IMG/VR virus record: IMGVR_UViG_3300037293_000133
Span: 1-37,683 of that record
Source of the DNA: a virus
Reading direction: 5' to 3' (one strand)
DNA: 37,683 nt
Within the stretch, counting starts at the first letter, position 1. Every line of letters begins with the position of its first letter. This document shows, in pieces, positions 28,723 to 37,683 of this stretch. The notes under the pieces were generated by a model. The model had not been told where the DNA came from, did not search any database, and saw only the letters and a list, made by a program, of their open reading frames with translations. Made by a program: the position numbers and the translations under genes.

Positions 28723-29228
28723 CCTACGGAATTATCGTAAAGAAGTCGGGTGAAACCATCGGTGCAGAGCCAGTTAGCTTATCGGACGTGAAGCAATATC
28801 TAAACGTAACGTTTGATGCTCACGACACTAAACTAACTCGATTAATTACGTCTATTCGTGAGTCGTTAGAGCAATTCAAGAACGTAACACTAATAGACGA
28901 GCGTAGTGTTAATGTGTCTTGGCAGACATTTTGTGATGATGAACCCCTCCCGTTTCTTCCAATTAAGGCAAACACAACCGTTACCGTAACAGACCTTTTA
29001 GGCGTTGCGATTGATGCAAGTTCGTTCACATTGTTAGATACGGGCGGTTTCATTACCTTAGTTGGGGAGTTTCCCAACGGTGTCAAGCTAAGTTACATTA
29101 CATCAAAGCAGTCTATTTCAAATAATATCAAAGAGTTATTGATTCGCTCGGTAGCCTCTTGTTTTGAAAGCGATATGACACCGAAACAATCAGTACGCAA
29201 ACATTTTAATTATGTCGAAATCTATTAA
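28719..29228 (+). CDS. Head-tail connector, HK97 gp6-like
   Basis: A 169-residue protein. The N-terminal part VSLSDVKQYLNVTFDAHDTKLTRLITSIRESLEQF is the helical core of gp6/gp15-type adaptors, which form a ring under the portal. A beta domain follows (LPFLPIKANTTVTVTDLLGV), then a helical C-terminus. Gene order (capsid, gp6-like, joining protein, gp10-like) supports the call. Confidence 0.8.
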   Translation: MTYGIIVKKSGETIGAEPVSLSDVKQYLNVTFDAHDTKLTRLITSIRESLEQFKNVTLIDERSVNVSWQTFCDDEPLPFLPIKANTTVTVTDLLGVAIDASSFTLLDTGGFITLVGEFPNGVKLSYITSKQSISNNIKELLIRSVASCFESDMTPKQSVRKHFNYVEIY

Positions 29229-29418
29229 GCCTAAACTAACTCCCGAAGAAATTAAAGAAATTACCGATTTGGTTTTTTTGACCAATACGAGTATTGACGG
29301 GGTGGTTTATCAAAAAGGACAGCAAGTTCTTTCGGTTTCTTTAGGCATTGATAAAACAAGATTGGACGATATTTTAAACCGCTCATTAGCACGATACAAG
29401 GACGATGGAGAAGTTTAG
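29212..29418 (+). CDS. Hypothetical head-completion protein, 68 aa
   Basis: A 68-residue protein overlapping the connector gene by 17 bp and the next by 14 bp, so clearly within the operon. The sequence (LTPEEIKEITDLVFLTNTSIDGVVYQKGQQVL) suggests a small helix-plus-strand domain. No family recognised. Confidence 0.7.
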   Translation: MSKSIKPKLTPEEIKEITDLVFLTNTSIDGVVYQKGQQVLSVSLGIDKTRLDDILNRSLARYKDDGEV

Positions 29419-29716
29419 TGAACCAATTCAGATATGTTCAAAGGCAAAAGCGACAGATGCAGCGGGTGGCGTAATCGAATCAATCGAAACAATTCACGAC
29501 ACAGTAAACGCAATTATTACGCAATTAGCCCCGAACAAGGATAGCAACGGCAGCCGTCAGGAGTTCGGCCAAAGCTACAAGATAGAGTTCTGGAAAAATC
29601 CTAATTACGTGATTGACGAAAGTTACTACATCAAGTTCCGTTCGTTTCGCTTAACGATTCAGTCAGTTTTATTCACCCAAGATGATAAAAAGGTAATAAT
29701 TACAGCAGCACGATGA
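29405..29716 (+). CDS. Head-tail joining protein (phage_H_T_join type)
   Basis: A 103-residue beta protein: EPIQICSKAKATDAAGGVIESIET, ITQLAPNKDSNGSRQEFGQSYKIEFW, and FRSFRLTIQSVLFTQDDKKVIITAAR. Size and position between the gp6-like and gp10-like genes match the SPP1 gp16-type adaptor that closes the head and receives the tail. Confidence 0.75.
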   Translation: MEKFSEPIQICSKAKATDAAGGVIESIETIHDTVNAIITQLAPNKDSNGSRQEFGQSYKIEFWKNPNYVIDESYYIKFRSFRLTIQSVLFTQDDKKVIITAAR

Positions 29717-30126
29717 ACGGTTTAACCAATTTTAATGAATGGCGAAAGCAGGCAGAAGCCTATAAAAGAGCCGTAAAGCAAGTGGCACAGCAGAACATTG
29801 AAGAAGCGGCGGGATATGCCGAAACAATGGCGAAGGGTTCCGCCCCAGTTCAATACGGTTTTCACCGTCAGAACATAAAAGGCTCCGTTGAAAATGCGGG
29901 GTACACGGCACGGTTAACAGCTAACGCCACATACGCACCTTATTTGGAGTTCGGTACGGGTGGCGGTGTTGACGTTCCGCGAGGATTTGAAACTATGGCA
30001 AAACAGCTAAAAGGGCGTGGGATTAGGCAAGTAAACCTACCCGCACGGCCACACATTATTCCCGCCGCATATTCGGCACTTGACTTTTTGACACGCAACA
30101 TCGAAGCCGATTTAGATAAGTTATGA
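29713..30126 (+). CDS. HK97 gp10-like tail-component protein
   Basis: A 137-residue protein. The diagnostic stretches are AYAETMAKGSAPVQYG-like GYAETMAKGSAPVQYGFHR, ATYAPYLEFGTGGG and the C-terminal PARPHIIPAAYSALDF. These match the HK97 gp10 family of neck/tail-completion proteins. It overlaps both neighbours by 4 bp. Confidence 0.88.
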   Translation: MNGLTNFNEWRKQAEAYKRAVKQVAQQNIEEAAGYAETMAKGSAPVQYGFHRQNIKGSVENAGYTARLTANATYAPYLEFGTGGGVDVPRGFETMAKQLKGRGIRQVNLPARPHIIPAAYSALDFLTRNIEADLDKL

Positions 30127-30548
30127 AAGATGCTACGTTCTATCTGCTTACTGAAATTTACAGAATCCTGAATGGTAACGTTTCGGGTGATCTCTTTTCT
30201 ATTGAGCAGCCACACAGCGAAACGTCTGATTTATTTGCAAAGGTTACGAGCGGGTTTATGACTTCGAGCAACACAAAAGACACCTTCACGGGGACTTACG
30301 TGGCTAACGTGGACGTAATAAATCGAGTAAGTAACACCGCATTAAGTTACGTTGCCTTAGATGCCCTTTGTAACGAGATAACAGCATTATTAACGCCAAC
30401 TCCGAATCAAAAAGGCATGGTTGAGAATAACGATTTTAGCCCAATTTATGTACGGGTAACAGGAAGCACAAGTTTCACGGACACAAACGACACGAACTAC
30501 ATTTTACGACGAGTTTTAAACATTGAATCACGAATTAAACAAAAATAA
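30123..30548 (+). CDS. Tail terminator / tail completion protein (DUF3168-like)
   Basis: A 141-residue protein located between gp10-like and tail-tube genes, the standard place of the tail terminator. The helix-strand pattern (ATFYLLTEIYRILNGNV, TYVANVDVINRVSNTALSYVALDALCNEITALL, YILRRVLNIESRIKQ) fits the fold. It caps the tail tube and joins it to the head. Confidence 0.72.
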   Translation: MKDATFYLLTEIYRILNGNVSGDLFSIEQPHSETSDLFAKVTSGFMTSSNTKDTFTGTYVANVDVINRVSNTALSYVALDALCNEITALLTPTPNQKGMVENNDFSPIYVRVTGSTSFTDTNDTNYILRRVLNIESRIKQK

Positions 30549-30550
30549 TT

Positions 30551-31000
30551 ATGAGCCACATTTTAGGCAACAACTACCGTCTTTCTATCGACATGGGTTC
30601 GGGTACTCCTACTTGGAAAACATTTCAAGACGAAGTAACAGTAACCTTAACTCCAACCAATGATAAGGTTGAGGTGACAAGCAAGGACACGGGCAAGCAT
30701 AAGAAGCACATTAAAACGTTGCTCGATCACACTGTAAGCATCACGGCGATTGAGAACAACGCACCCGGGCTAAACTCACTGAACTACAATGACATTTACT
30801 CTTTGTACTTACTGAATTATTCAGATGCAAACGGCGGTGTTAAGTCTTTCAAGTTACAATCAACCGTTTCGGGTGATAACCTATTTTCTTTCACCGGATT
30901 TGTTGAATCCCCAACCCTACCCGCTCCGAATAACGGATTGGTTGAGTATTCATTTAACGTACAAGTTGTTTCGCTTCCAACAATTGCCGAAGTAGCATGA
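30551..31000 (+). CDS. Major tail (tube) protein
   Basis: A 149-residue protein. GNNYRLSIDMGSGTPTWKTF, EVTVTLTPTNDKVEVTSKDTGKHKKHI and FTGFVESPTLPAPNNGLVEYSFNVQVV match TP901-1-type tail tube proteins. The alternating beta pattern and location before the chaperone and tape-measure genes support it. Hexamer rings of this protein form the tail tube. Confidence 0.88.
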   Translation: MSHILGNNYRLSIDMGSGTPTWKTFQDEVTVTLTPTNDKVEVTSKDTGKHKKHIKTLLDHTVSITAIENNAPGLNSLNYNDIYSLYLLNYSDANGGVKSFKLQSTVSGDNLFSFTGFVESPTLPAPNNGLVEYSFNVQVVSLPTIAEVA

Positions 31001-31356
31001 CATTTGAATTAAAACACGGCGAAAACGCCCTTTCACTTTCGGTGAACAACAAGTCAATGAGGATGGCGTTAGCTTCCGTGCAAAGCATGGGGTTTGACGT
31101 ACGAAACTTAGACGTATTTACGCAGAGCGAATTCATGATGGAGTACGCTTACAGCTCTTATGTGGTTCAATGCCGCTTAGACCGCAAGCCAGTTGCGTTA
31201 AACGTGGTAGAGTTTGAGGATATTATAACCGCAGAGGTTGAAGAAAAGGTCAGTAATTTACCTGAACTTTTTGAAGAATTAGCAAACTCTTTGGTCAGTA
31301 CCGTTGAAAAGCAACAAAAAAAAACGAAGGGGAAAGTCAAACCGACGATGAATTAG
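30997..31356 (+). CDS. Tail assembly chaperone (G-type)
   Basis: A 119-residue acidic protein between the tail tube and tape-measure genes, the invariable site of the tail chaperone pair. The 3' end contains nine consecutive A residues (31316-31324) read as CAA AAA AAA ACG, and shortly afterwards the frame closes at 31356. It keeps the tape measure soluble during tail assembly. Confidence 0.82.
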   Translation: MTFELKHGENALSLSVNNKSMRMALASVQSMGFDVRNLDVFTQSEFMMEYAYSSYVVQCRLDRKPVALNVVEFEDIITAEVEEKVSNLPELFEELANSLVSTVEKQQKKTKGKVKPTMN

Positions 31357-31676
31357 AAGCATACTTTTGTGGTGAAATTGGGCTTGCTCCTACGCTATTT
31401 TGGTATCAAATGACGTGGCGGCAAGCCCTTAACGTTTCAGAGGGTCACAGAAAAAAAGTAGCCCGCGAGTTTGACCGTGAAAAGTTATTGCACCGGGGCG
31501 TTTATACAATGATTCATAACTTTTTAGTTAAGGAGGGCGACCGTAAAGAAGCCCACGTACTTTACCCGACTGAATTTGACGATCAGCAAGAAAAGGAAAA
31601 TTACAGTATGCCGATACAGAACGTGAAGAACTTATTTTACACAATATTTGCCGACAAGGTTGTAAAGGATGAATAA
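30997..31676 (+). CDS. Tail assembly chaperone GT-type fusion via -1 frameshift
   Basis: A slip of one base back at A-AAA-AAA (31317-31323) moves ribosomes into a frame that reads NEGESQTDDELEAYFCGEI and continues, without a stop, into the 31410-31676 frame (MTWRQALNVSEGHRKK...). The product is about 226 residues: 109 from the first frame and 117 from the second. The T part has no convincing start of its own and includes the conserved W-x-x-T-W-R region and FLVKEGDR. This is the conserved -1 frameshift strategy of long-tailed phages. Its end overlaps the tape-measure ATG by 8 bp. Confidence 0.8.
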
Positions 31677-33750
31677 TAAATTATTTGTTGACATAGATGC
31701 ACTAACCAATAAGTTCAACGCCAAAGTGAACGGGGCGATGGATAAGCTGCAAAACTTTGGTGATAAAGCTACAATGGTTGGCGGTGCGTTATCTATTGCA
31801 ATAACCGTTCCGGTATTATTAGCGGCAAGACAAGCCATTGCTGCTGCTTCTAATGTAGAGGAAGCCCAGAATAAAGTTAACGTTGCCTTTAAGACTTCAT
31901 CGGGTGTTATTCACGAGTTCGCAAAGGACAGTCTAACCAATTTCGGTATCAGTTCAGGGGCGGCACTTGACGCAGCGGCGTTGTTCGGTGATATGGCTAC
32001 AAGCATGGGCATCAACACCGGTCAGGCAGCAGAAATGAGTAAAACGCTTGTCGGGTTAGCCGGAGATTTGTCAAGTTTTAAGAACATACGAATAGACGTA
32101 GCAGAAACAGCCCTCAAATCAATCTTTACGGGCGAAACAGAAAGTCTAAAAGGGTTGGGAATTGTAATGACGGAAGCCAACTTAAAGGCATTCGCATTGT
32201 CGGAAGGTATTCAAAAGAATATCCGTGACATGACCGAAAGTGAAAAGGTCAATTTACGGTACGCCTTTGTAATGGCAAAGACGACCAACGCACAAGGAGA
32301 TTTCGCCCGAACGTCAGACGGGGCGGCAAACCAAACCCGAATTTTAGAGGAAAGTATTAAACAACTTTCGGCGGGATTTGGAGAGCGGTTACTTCCTATG
32401 TACGCCAAAGTATTACAGTCAGTTAATAAGGTTATTACCTACTTTGACAACTTAGACGGTGGCACAAAGGATTTAATTTTGCAAGTCGCAGGTTTAGCCG
32501 CCGCTATTGGGCCGCTATTGTTGGGCGTTGGTGGGGTTATTCAATTAATGCCAGTTTTAACGTTAGGATTTGCCGCACTCACGGGGCCGATTGGTTTAAC
32601 CGTTGGGGCGTTAACCCTCGCAGGAGTTGCCATTTATAAATATGTCGATGATTGGGAGAAGGGTTTTGCCCGAATCCATAAGGCATATTTGCAGCTTGAT
32701 TTAGTATTGGCAGGAATTTTCAACGACAGAGAAACCGTTCAGATTGATACATCCGAAATAGAAAGATTAAATAGAATTATAGATAGAACCTACGAATCAG
32801 CTACGAAGCTATACAAAAGCCCTGCCTTTGATTTCTTACGTGGCGGACAAAAGGCGTTTGCAGGTATGGGTGCAAATATCCCGACGGTAGCAGACCCAAA
32901 GCCAATTAATCCGCTTGCGGGTTTTGGCAAAAAAACATTAAAAGAAATTGAGGATGAGTTAGCGGCAAACCTAGCAGCTAATGAAGCGGGAATTTTAGCT
33001 TATCGGTTAAAGTTGGAAAAAGGATTTAACAAACTCAAAGCTACTCGCGAAAAAATAGCTAAATCTATGGAGGGACTTATGGTCCCTATGTTAGCAAAAG
33101 AAATACCCGGCATTTCTTCTAATTATATCTTAGACCCCGAACTTGGTAAAATATTCAATCAGGAAGTTTTTAATAACAATTTAAACAACCAAGTCGAAGC
33201 GATAAAAACTAAGATAAAAGGTTCTGTCGAAGACATTAAGATTTCCTTTACCGAGGATATGTTATTGTTTGACGATTTTAGCAAGGCGGTTGTTGATGCT
33301 TCTTTTATGCTTTTAGGAGATGTTTTTGCAAATAGTTTTGCTTCTGCCTTTAATCAAGACATCAAATTTGATTTTAGTCAACTACTCGGTGGATTCTTTG
33401 CAGCAATCGGGGCAATGATGATGGAAATGGCGATTAAATTAGAAGCTATTGCAACAATTAAAGATTCAGCAGTCGCAGCGTTAAACTCCTTAGCACCGGG
33501 GGCGGGAATTGCGGCAGCCGCTTTACTGTTTGTTGCCGGAGCAGCCCTCAAAGGCGGCGGCATGGCAATGAGCGCGAACACAAACAGTAATTCGCAGATA
33601 AGTTCTCCCCGACAAGGCGGCGGGAGTTTCGGCGGCAGTAGTGGGTTTACTATGCCAACCCTAAATTTGAATATTAACGGAGTCTTAAAAGGCAACGGAA
33701 CAGAACTACAAGCAGTACTCAATAACACTCAATATTCTTGGAATGGCTAA
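31669..33750 (+). CDS. Tape measure protein
   Basis: A 693-residue protein. N-terminus IDALTNKFNAKVNGAMDKLQNFGDKATMVGGALSIA and the TP901-type core (AALFGDMATSMGINTGQAAEMSKTLVGLAGDLSSFKNI, ALKSIFTGETESLKGLGIVM) are diagnostic. Hydrophobic membrane-like helices follow at about 265-320 (LILQVAGLAAAIGPLLLGVGG, AALTGPIGLTVGALTL) and near 600-630. It sets tail length and helps DNA entry; about 690 residues implies a tail of roughly 100 nm by the usual 0.15 nm per residue rule. It overlaps the next gene by 8 bp. Confidence 0.92.
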   Translation: MNNKLFVDIDALTNKFNAKVNGAMDKLQNFGDKATMVGGALSIAITVPVLLAARQAIAAASNVEEAQNKVNVAFKTSSGVIHEFAKDSLTNFGISSGAALDAAALFGDMATSMGINTGQAAEMSKTLVGLAGDLSSFKNIRIDVAETALKSIFTGETESLKGLGIVMTEANLKAFALSEGIQKNIRDMTESEKVNLRYAFVMAKTTNAQGDFARTSDGAANQTRILEESIKQLSAGFGERLLPMYAKVLQSVNKVITYFDNLDGGTKDLILQVAGLAAAIGPLLLGVGGVIQLMPVLTLGFAALTGPIGLTVGALTLAGVAIYKYVDDWEKGFARIHKAYLQLDLVLAGIFNDRETVQIDTSEIERLNRIIDRTYESATKLYKSPAFDFLRGGQKAFAGMGANIPTVADPKPINPLAGFGKKTLKEIEDELAANLAANEAGILAYRLKLEKGFNKLKATREKIAKSMEGLMVPMLAKEIPGISSNYILDPELGKIFNQEVFNNNLNNQVEAIKTKIKGSVEDIKISFTEDMLLFDDFSKAVVDASFMLLGDVFANSFASAFNQDIKFDFSQLLGGFFAAIGAMMMEMAIKLEAIATIKDSAVAALNSLAPGAGIAAAALLFVAGAALKGGGMAMSANTNSNSQISSPRQGGGSFGGSSGFTMPTLNLNINGVLKGNGTELQAVLNNTQYSWNG

Positions 33751-36700
33751 ATCACTAAAATATTTTTACGAATACAAAGATTACCGCGAAACCCTACACC
33801 GTGTGGAGATACACGTGGAAGGTTTTGCGGGAACAGCCGTTGAGTTGGCAGCGGGGGGTGAACCGTTCAGTATTCAACAAAACAAAGAGGTAGCACAGCA
33901 ATATTTAGGCGGGTTAGTACCTACAAAATTTAAGCTACAAGCCGTATCGAATTCAATTTTTAATGCTGCTTCCTTTGTCTCCGAAAATTACGGGGATGTA
34001 GCTATCTTAAAAAAGCTAGACGGGGTAGTTGAGTATGAAGGGATTTTAACTCCTTTTGAATCGAAGGATTTAGACTTGCCGAACGGAATGTTTGTTACTG
34101 ATTTGGAAGCCGAATTGGGAGTCGTCTACCTGAAAAACGTTACTTACGCCCATACTACTAATAGAATTACATTATTAGCGGTAGTTAAGAAGTGTTTGGA
34201 TAGACTAAGTTACTTAACAGCGTTTAATTTTGAAGTAATAGCGAACGGCGTTTTATCCGTTGATAATGGCGGCGTAACAACTTGTACGTGGTTCGATTCG
34301 TATATTAACGAAGAGAACTTTGACGGGTTAAGCTGTTTAGACGTTTTGAATGAAGTAATACCTTCATATATCGAATTAACGTTTGACAAATCAAAATGGG
34401 TTCTTCGTGATGTGTCCGAACTGAATGCGGGCAACTCGGTTTCAAAACTCTATAACAACGCCTTAACGCTACTTTCAACGTCCGACTACTTACGCCCCAC
34501 CGCAACGATACAACGCTTGTCAGGCGGCAGCTTTGGTAAGTCTTTTAGCTTTTCTAACATCACCGTTCAGAAAGAAAAGAGCCGTAGCAAAAAGTTGTTA
34601 CCGATTGGCGAAATGGACAGCGTAACTGGATGGACCTACGACGGCGGCGACTATGAATCAGAGTTGATGGAGTTCGCAGACGGGAAGTTATTCAATAAGG
34701 GTTTTTCGTCTTTTCAGGGTAGCAACAACCTAACCCACTACATCAATGCGGCGGGGGTTTCTTACTTTCCAAACAATAATATATTCGAGAATAATGAGTT
34801 AGAACAATTAAAAATAAGCATCAAAGCCGAATCGCAGGGAAATCTAAGGAATCTGCGTTTCCAAATAATTGCGGTTCAAGTTGGTTTGAATAAAAGCTAC
34901 TTTTTGACAAATGAAGGGGCGTGGTACGAACAAGTTGCCGGACTCTCAAATACTCCGATTTATGAAGTTCCAATTCAAGAACAAGAATTTACGATTACTC
35001 TACCAAAACCGCCACATAATCCGGGTAACTTTCTTTTTCGATTACCGCAAAGCGACGGGATATTTTCAGACGATTCAATTATACCTACGACTAATATAGA
35101 GTATAAGCTATTTATCAAGGTGCTGCTTCCTGAAAGGCTAGGGTCAGTAGACCCCGCAGCATTCGTAGATTCAAGAATCGACTACATTAGAGTAAGTCAA
35201 CAAAACCTAATTGATAGCGGAGCCGAAGGGTTTGAACGCTCGTTTGGTGGAGCCATTAAAGCCGATAGGACGAACAATCTACCCGTAAAATTTAACGTCG
35301 GTTATCCGTTAGAACCGAGTGGGTTAGAAACGCTTTACCCTACCGATTCGGCGACTACCTCGCTAAAGTTCTTCAAACCCTACCACAACGGCACGTTTAA
35401 AACTATAACTGAATACATTGCAGATAGATATTTGAGTAGCCTATCAAAAAGATTAAAAACTTATGATGGGCAAGTGAACAGCGAATTGACGTTTGGTAGT
35501 ATTGTCGCAATCGACTCCGTAAAATATCGGGTTCATACTTACGATTACAATACTCGTACAAGATTCGCAAACGTACGATTAGTAGAATTGACCATCAACG
35601 CAGTAACGGCAAGTGTCCAAGATTTAACGAATCCATTCAATAAGGCGGTTGAGTTGGCGTTGCGCAACATCCCCCGCGAAGGATTAAAATACGACACACT
35701 TTTTGGAAATGAAAATTTCACAAGTAAGCTAAACGGGTCAGGGCAACTGGTTATAGGGTTACGTTCACAACTACGAGCAGAATCCCTCTTGGCTAAAGCG
35801 GGTGAGGTATTCTTACGCAAAGAAGGTAACGAAGCAGGAACGGGATTGATTTGGGTTGATAACGATTTGACCGAAACCGATTCGATTAAACCCGTAACGG
35901 ATGGATTCGCTTTCAAAAGCGAAGATAATGCATATACCGCTGTTCTGGACTTCTCCGAACTTACGTCAAATGTCGTTTTGAAGGTTCCAGTTCTTGCAGC
36001 AGACAGTACGATTGCTACGGATGCAACGGCGTGGATGCGTGGAGCCACGAACGTATTAGCCGCAAAAGATTTTATCGGTTCGGCAAGTGGGAATTTCGAT
36101 ATTGGGATAAAGCGTAACGGTGTTGAGATAGCAACGGCAAAAAGCACGGGTGTTGATGTTGTTGGGAAGGTGAAAGCGGCAACGGTGAACGCCACGAGCC
36201 TAACAACAAATAGAATTATAAAGAGCGGTGCGGATGGTTTGCTTTCGGACAGTCTAATTTTCGATAATGGCACTAATGTTGGGATTAATGCCAATCCTAT
36301 CGTATCGGATAAGTTTCAAATATATGGCAATGGGTTTAATCTAGGGATATATCGGAACATTGACTTCAATCTTATCGGGGCTGCTGCGTCGATTCTATCT
36401 GTCGGGCAAATTGTTGACGCTATCCCTACGCCAGCTTATGATTTGATTGGATTTTCTACAACGAAGACAGATGGTCTATTTCTATTAAGAGTTAGAAACG
36501 CTAACGTAATGACTGAATATATCCGTGTATTGTCAAGCGGGACTATTGGATTTGGAACGACTGTTCCCCTCGCAGGTACAAGGATAGACGTAAACGGCAT
36601 TACCCGAACTACGAACCTAAGAATCACCAATAACGCTGCGGCAGGCAAAGTGTGGCAATGTAGTAACGCAGACGGGTCGGGCGTATGGACATCACCGCTA

Positions 36701-37683
36701 ACGTCTGAAAGGTATATCGGGGAATGGGATGCAGGTAGCGGGGGTGCCCCGTCCGCAAGCCCAAATACGGGAGATTATTATAGAGTAAATGGAGCGGGAA
36801 CTTACGCAGGTGTTACTTATGCTTCGGGAGATGATACGTATTGGAACGGGTCGGCGTGGTTGCTGCGTAAAAATTACTTAACATTGCCGAAAGCGACATC
36901 GGGTATATTGGGTGGCATCAAAATTGGGTCAACTCTCGAAATAGACAGCAGCGGAATCGTAAACCAAAAAACGGGAGTAGTTACGGCGGGTGATTATCAG
37001 AACGTAACGGTAGACACTTACGGACGGGTGACGGGTGGCACGAATCCAACTACGATTGCGGGTTATGGGATTACGGATTATAATAGTTTGTGGGATGCTC
37101 GCTTAGGAACGCAAATAGCTTCGGCTAATTATTGGACAAGGGAGGGCAACGGTCAACTTAATTATAGCAACAAGGTAAATGTTGGTCTAGTATCAAGCCT
37201 TAGTGGGGGGGCGTATTTGAACGTCCGTAATAATATTTCCCTCTATGCTGACGCTAGTAATAAGCATAGCTATATCGAAGTTGGAAGTTACTATAAGACT
37301 TGGGCAATGTCAACGCAAGGAACTACCCCTTCTAACTCAAAGTTTGCTTTTTTTGCGGAAGGGGTTAACCCGTTAACTCTGCATGGGAATGGAAATGTCA
37401 GCGTAAAATCCAACACTGATAATGGTTTTGCAACCTTACAAGTTGGTGGAACTATTCAGCAATCAGTAGCGAGTAATTACCTAAAAGCGGATGGGAATGG
37501 GGTTATTGTTGCGGCAAATTTCGCAACCGATTGGGATGCAAAAATGGCAACGTTCATTGATACCGCTCCCGAAGCACTAGATACATGGATTGAACTTGTT
37601 ACAGAAATTCAAGACAATGACTCTCAGATAGCTAACTTATTTACTCAGATAGCTACCAAACAAAGCAAGTTTACTCAAAATGG
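33743..37683 (+). CDS. Tail tip / fibre protein, N-terminal part (continues at 1-1280)
   Basis: The ATG at 33743 overlaps the tape-measure stop. The frame is open to the window end and continues in phase at position 3 of the left end to a stop at 1280, about 1697 residues in all. Residues 1 to about 630 look like a baseplate/distal-tail module (MAKSLKYFYEYKDYRETLHRV, later YLRPTATIQRLSGG, SELTFGSIVAIDSVKYRVHTYDY). Afterwards come repeats of fibre type: KSGADGLLSDSLIFDNGTNVG, DAGSGGAPSASPNTGDYYRV with DDTYWNGSAW, and VTVDTYGRVTGGTNPTTIAGYG followed by GITDYNSLW, a widespread fibre repeat. So one protein combines tail-tip and receptor-binding functions. Confidence 0.88.
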   Translation, partial: MAKSLKYFYEYKDYRETLHRVEIHVEGFAGTAVELAAGGEPFSIQQNKEVAQQYLGGLVPTKFKLQAVSNSIFNAASFVSENYGDVAILKKLDGVVEYEGILTPFESKDLDLPNGMFVTDLEAELGVVYLKNVTYAHTTNRITLLAVVKKCLDRLSYLTAFNFEVIANGVLSVDNGGVTTCTWFDSYINEENFDGLSCLDVLNEVIPSYIELTFDKSKWVLRDVSELNAGNSVSKLYNNALTLLSTSDYLRPTATIQRLSGGSFGKSFSFSNITVQKEKSRSKKLLPIGEMDSVTGWTYDGGDYESELMEFADGKLFNKGFSSFQGSNNLTHYINAAGVSYFPNNNIFENNELEQLKISIKAESQGNLRNLRFQIIAVQVGLNKSYFLTNEGAWYEQVAGLSNTPIYEVPIQEQEFTITLPKPPHNPGNFLFRLPQSDGIFSDDSIIPTTNIEYKLFIKVLLPERLGSVDPAAFVDSRIDYIRVSQQNLIDSGAEGFERSFGGAIKADRTNNLPVKFNVGYPLEPSGLETLYPTDSATTSLKFFKPYHNGTFKTITEYIADRYLSSLSKRLKTYDGQVNSELTFGSIVAIDSVKYRVHTYDYNTRTRFANVRLVELTINAVTASVQDLTNPFNKAVELALRNIPREGLKYDTLFGNENFTSKLNGSGQLVIGLRSQLRAESLLAKAGEVFLRKEGNEAGTGLIWVDNDLTETDSIKPVTDGFAFKSEDNAYTAVLDFSELTSNVVLKVPVLAADSTIATDATAWMRGATNVLAAKDFIGSASGNFDIGIKRNGVEIATAKSTGVDVVGKVKAATVNATSLTTNRIIKSGADGLLSDSLIFDNGTNVGINANPIVSDKFQIYGNGFNLGIYRNIDFNLIGAAASILSVGQIVDAIPTPAYDLIGFSTTKTDGLFLLRVRNANVMTEYIRVLSSGTIGFGTTVPLAGTRIDVNGITRTTNLRITNNAAAGKVWQCSNADGSGVWTSPLTSERYIGEWDAGSGGAPSASPNTGDYYRVNGAGTYAGVTYASGDDTYWNGSAWLLRKNYLTLPKATSGILGGIKIGSTLEIDSSGIVNQKTGVVTAGDYQNVTVDTYGRVTGGTNPTTIAGYGITDYNSLWDARLGTQIASANYWTREGNGQLNYSNKVNVGLVSSLSGGAYLNVRNNISLYADASNKHSYIEVGSYYKTWAMSTQGTTPSNSKFAFFAEGVNPLTLHGNGNVSVKSNTDNGFATLQVGGTIQQSVASNYLKADGNGVIVAANFATDWDAKMATFIDTAPEALDTWIELVTEIQDNDSQIANLFTQIATKQSKFTQN
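37557..37683. repeat. Right copy of 127-bp terminal direct repeat
   Basis: Identical to 1-127; see the left copy. Removing one copy gives a 37,556-bp circular map. Confidence 0.95.

Noticed and set aside
35545-36294. Leftward 249-codon open frame within the tail-fibre gene
   Set aside because: Low-complexity Ala/Ser/Val shadow of the fibre frame, on the wrong strand, without start signals.
1-37683. CRISPR array, diversity-generating retroelement, integrase or reverse transcriptase
   Set aside because: I looked for regularly spaced repeats, RT motifs and tyrosine-recombinase motifs on both strands and saw none.

Overview
The window is a complete tailed-phage (siphovirus-type) genome cut at an arbitrary point. 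The first 127 bases recur exactly as the last 127 (1-127 = 37557-37683), and one long tail-protein reading frame runs off the right end and continues in frame at the left end. The molecule is therefore circular or circularly permuted, about 37,556 bp once the overlap is removed. The host is most likely a member of the Bacteroidota. Promoter-like sites fit TTG-N20-22-TAnnTTTG, starts lack Shine-Dalgarno sequences, and the gene families (BT4734/VirE-type primase, DUF3127 SSB, DUF1071 annealing protein, YopX) are typical of phages of that phylum. No integrase was recognised.

Layout. The rightward late block runs from about 20.7 kb through the junction to 7.3 kb. It holds terminase small and large subunits, portal, SPP1-gp7-like protein, prohead protease, HK97 capsid, connectors, tail terminator, tail tube, frameshifted tail chaperones, tape measure, and a very long tail tip/fibre protein across the junction. 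After the junction come a 114-aa protein, a 700-aa protein with a signal peptide, a lysis set (M15 endolysin, holin, spanin-like proteins), a metallophosphoesterase and a DUF1599-like protein. The leftward early block (17.4 down to 7.4 kb) encodes a primase-helicase, SF2 helicase, VRR-NUC nuclease, SSB, DUF1071 annealing protein, YqaJ exonuclease and many small proteins. Between the blocks (17.4-20.5 kb) lie an array of ten GACGGT/ACCGTC motifs (candidate origin or operator), small DNA-binding proteins, a degenerate tRNA-like sequence, an initiator tRNA, strong hairpins and a Rha-family protein. A leftward island (24.58-26.57 kb) interrupts the structural operon.

Two features stand out. First, three leftward segments have the architecture of integron gene cassettes: a DNA methyltransferase at 12.1-13.0 kb, a YopX-type segment at 11.2-12.1 kb, and a Dam-type methyltransferase at 25.25-25.78 kb. 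Each starts at a G|TT point, carries one or a few ORFs, and ends in an imperfect AAC...GTT hairpin whose outer box is the exact reverse complement of that segment's own first bases. No integron integrase is present in the window. Second, a 10-bp unit (consensus near CGNNATATTR) occurs as head-to-tail copies at four places, each upstream of a rightward transcription unit, which suggests a phage-specific control element for late genes.

Most structural and replication assignments are secure from motifs and gene order. The cassette interpretation, the 10-mer regulon and the origin are inferences from sequence patterns I could read but not compute statistics for.
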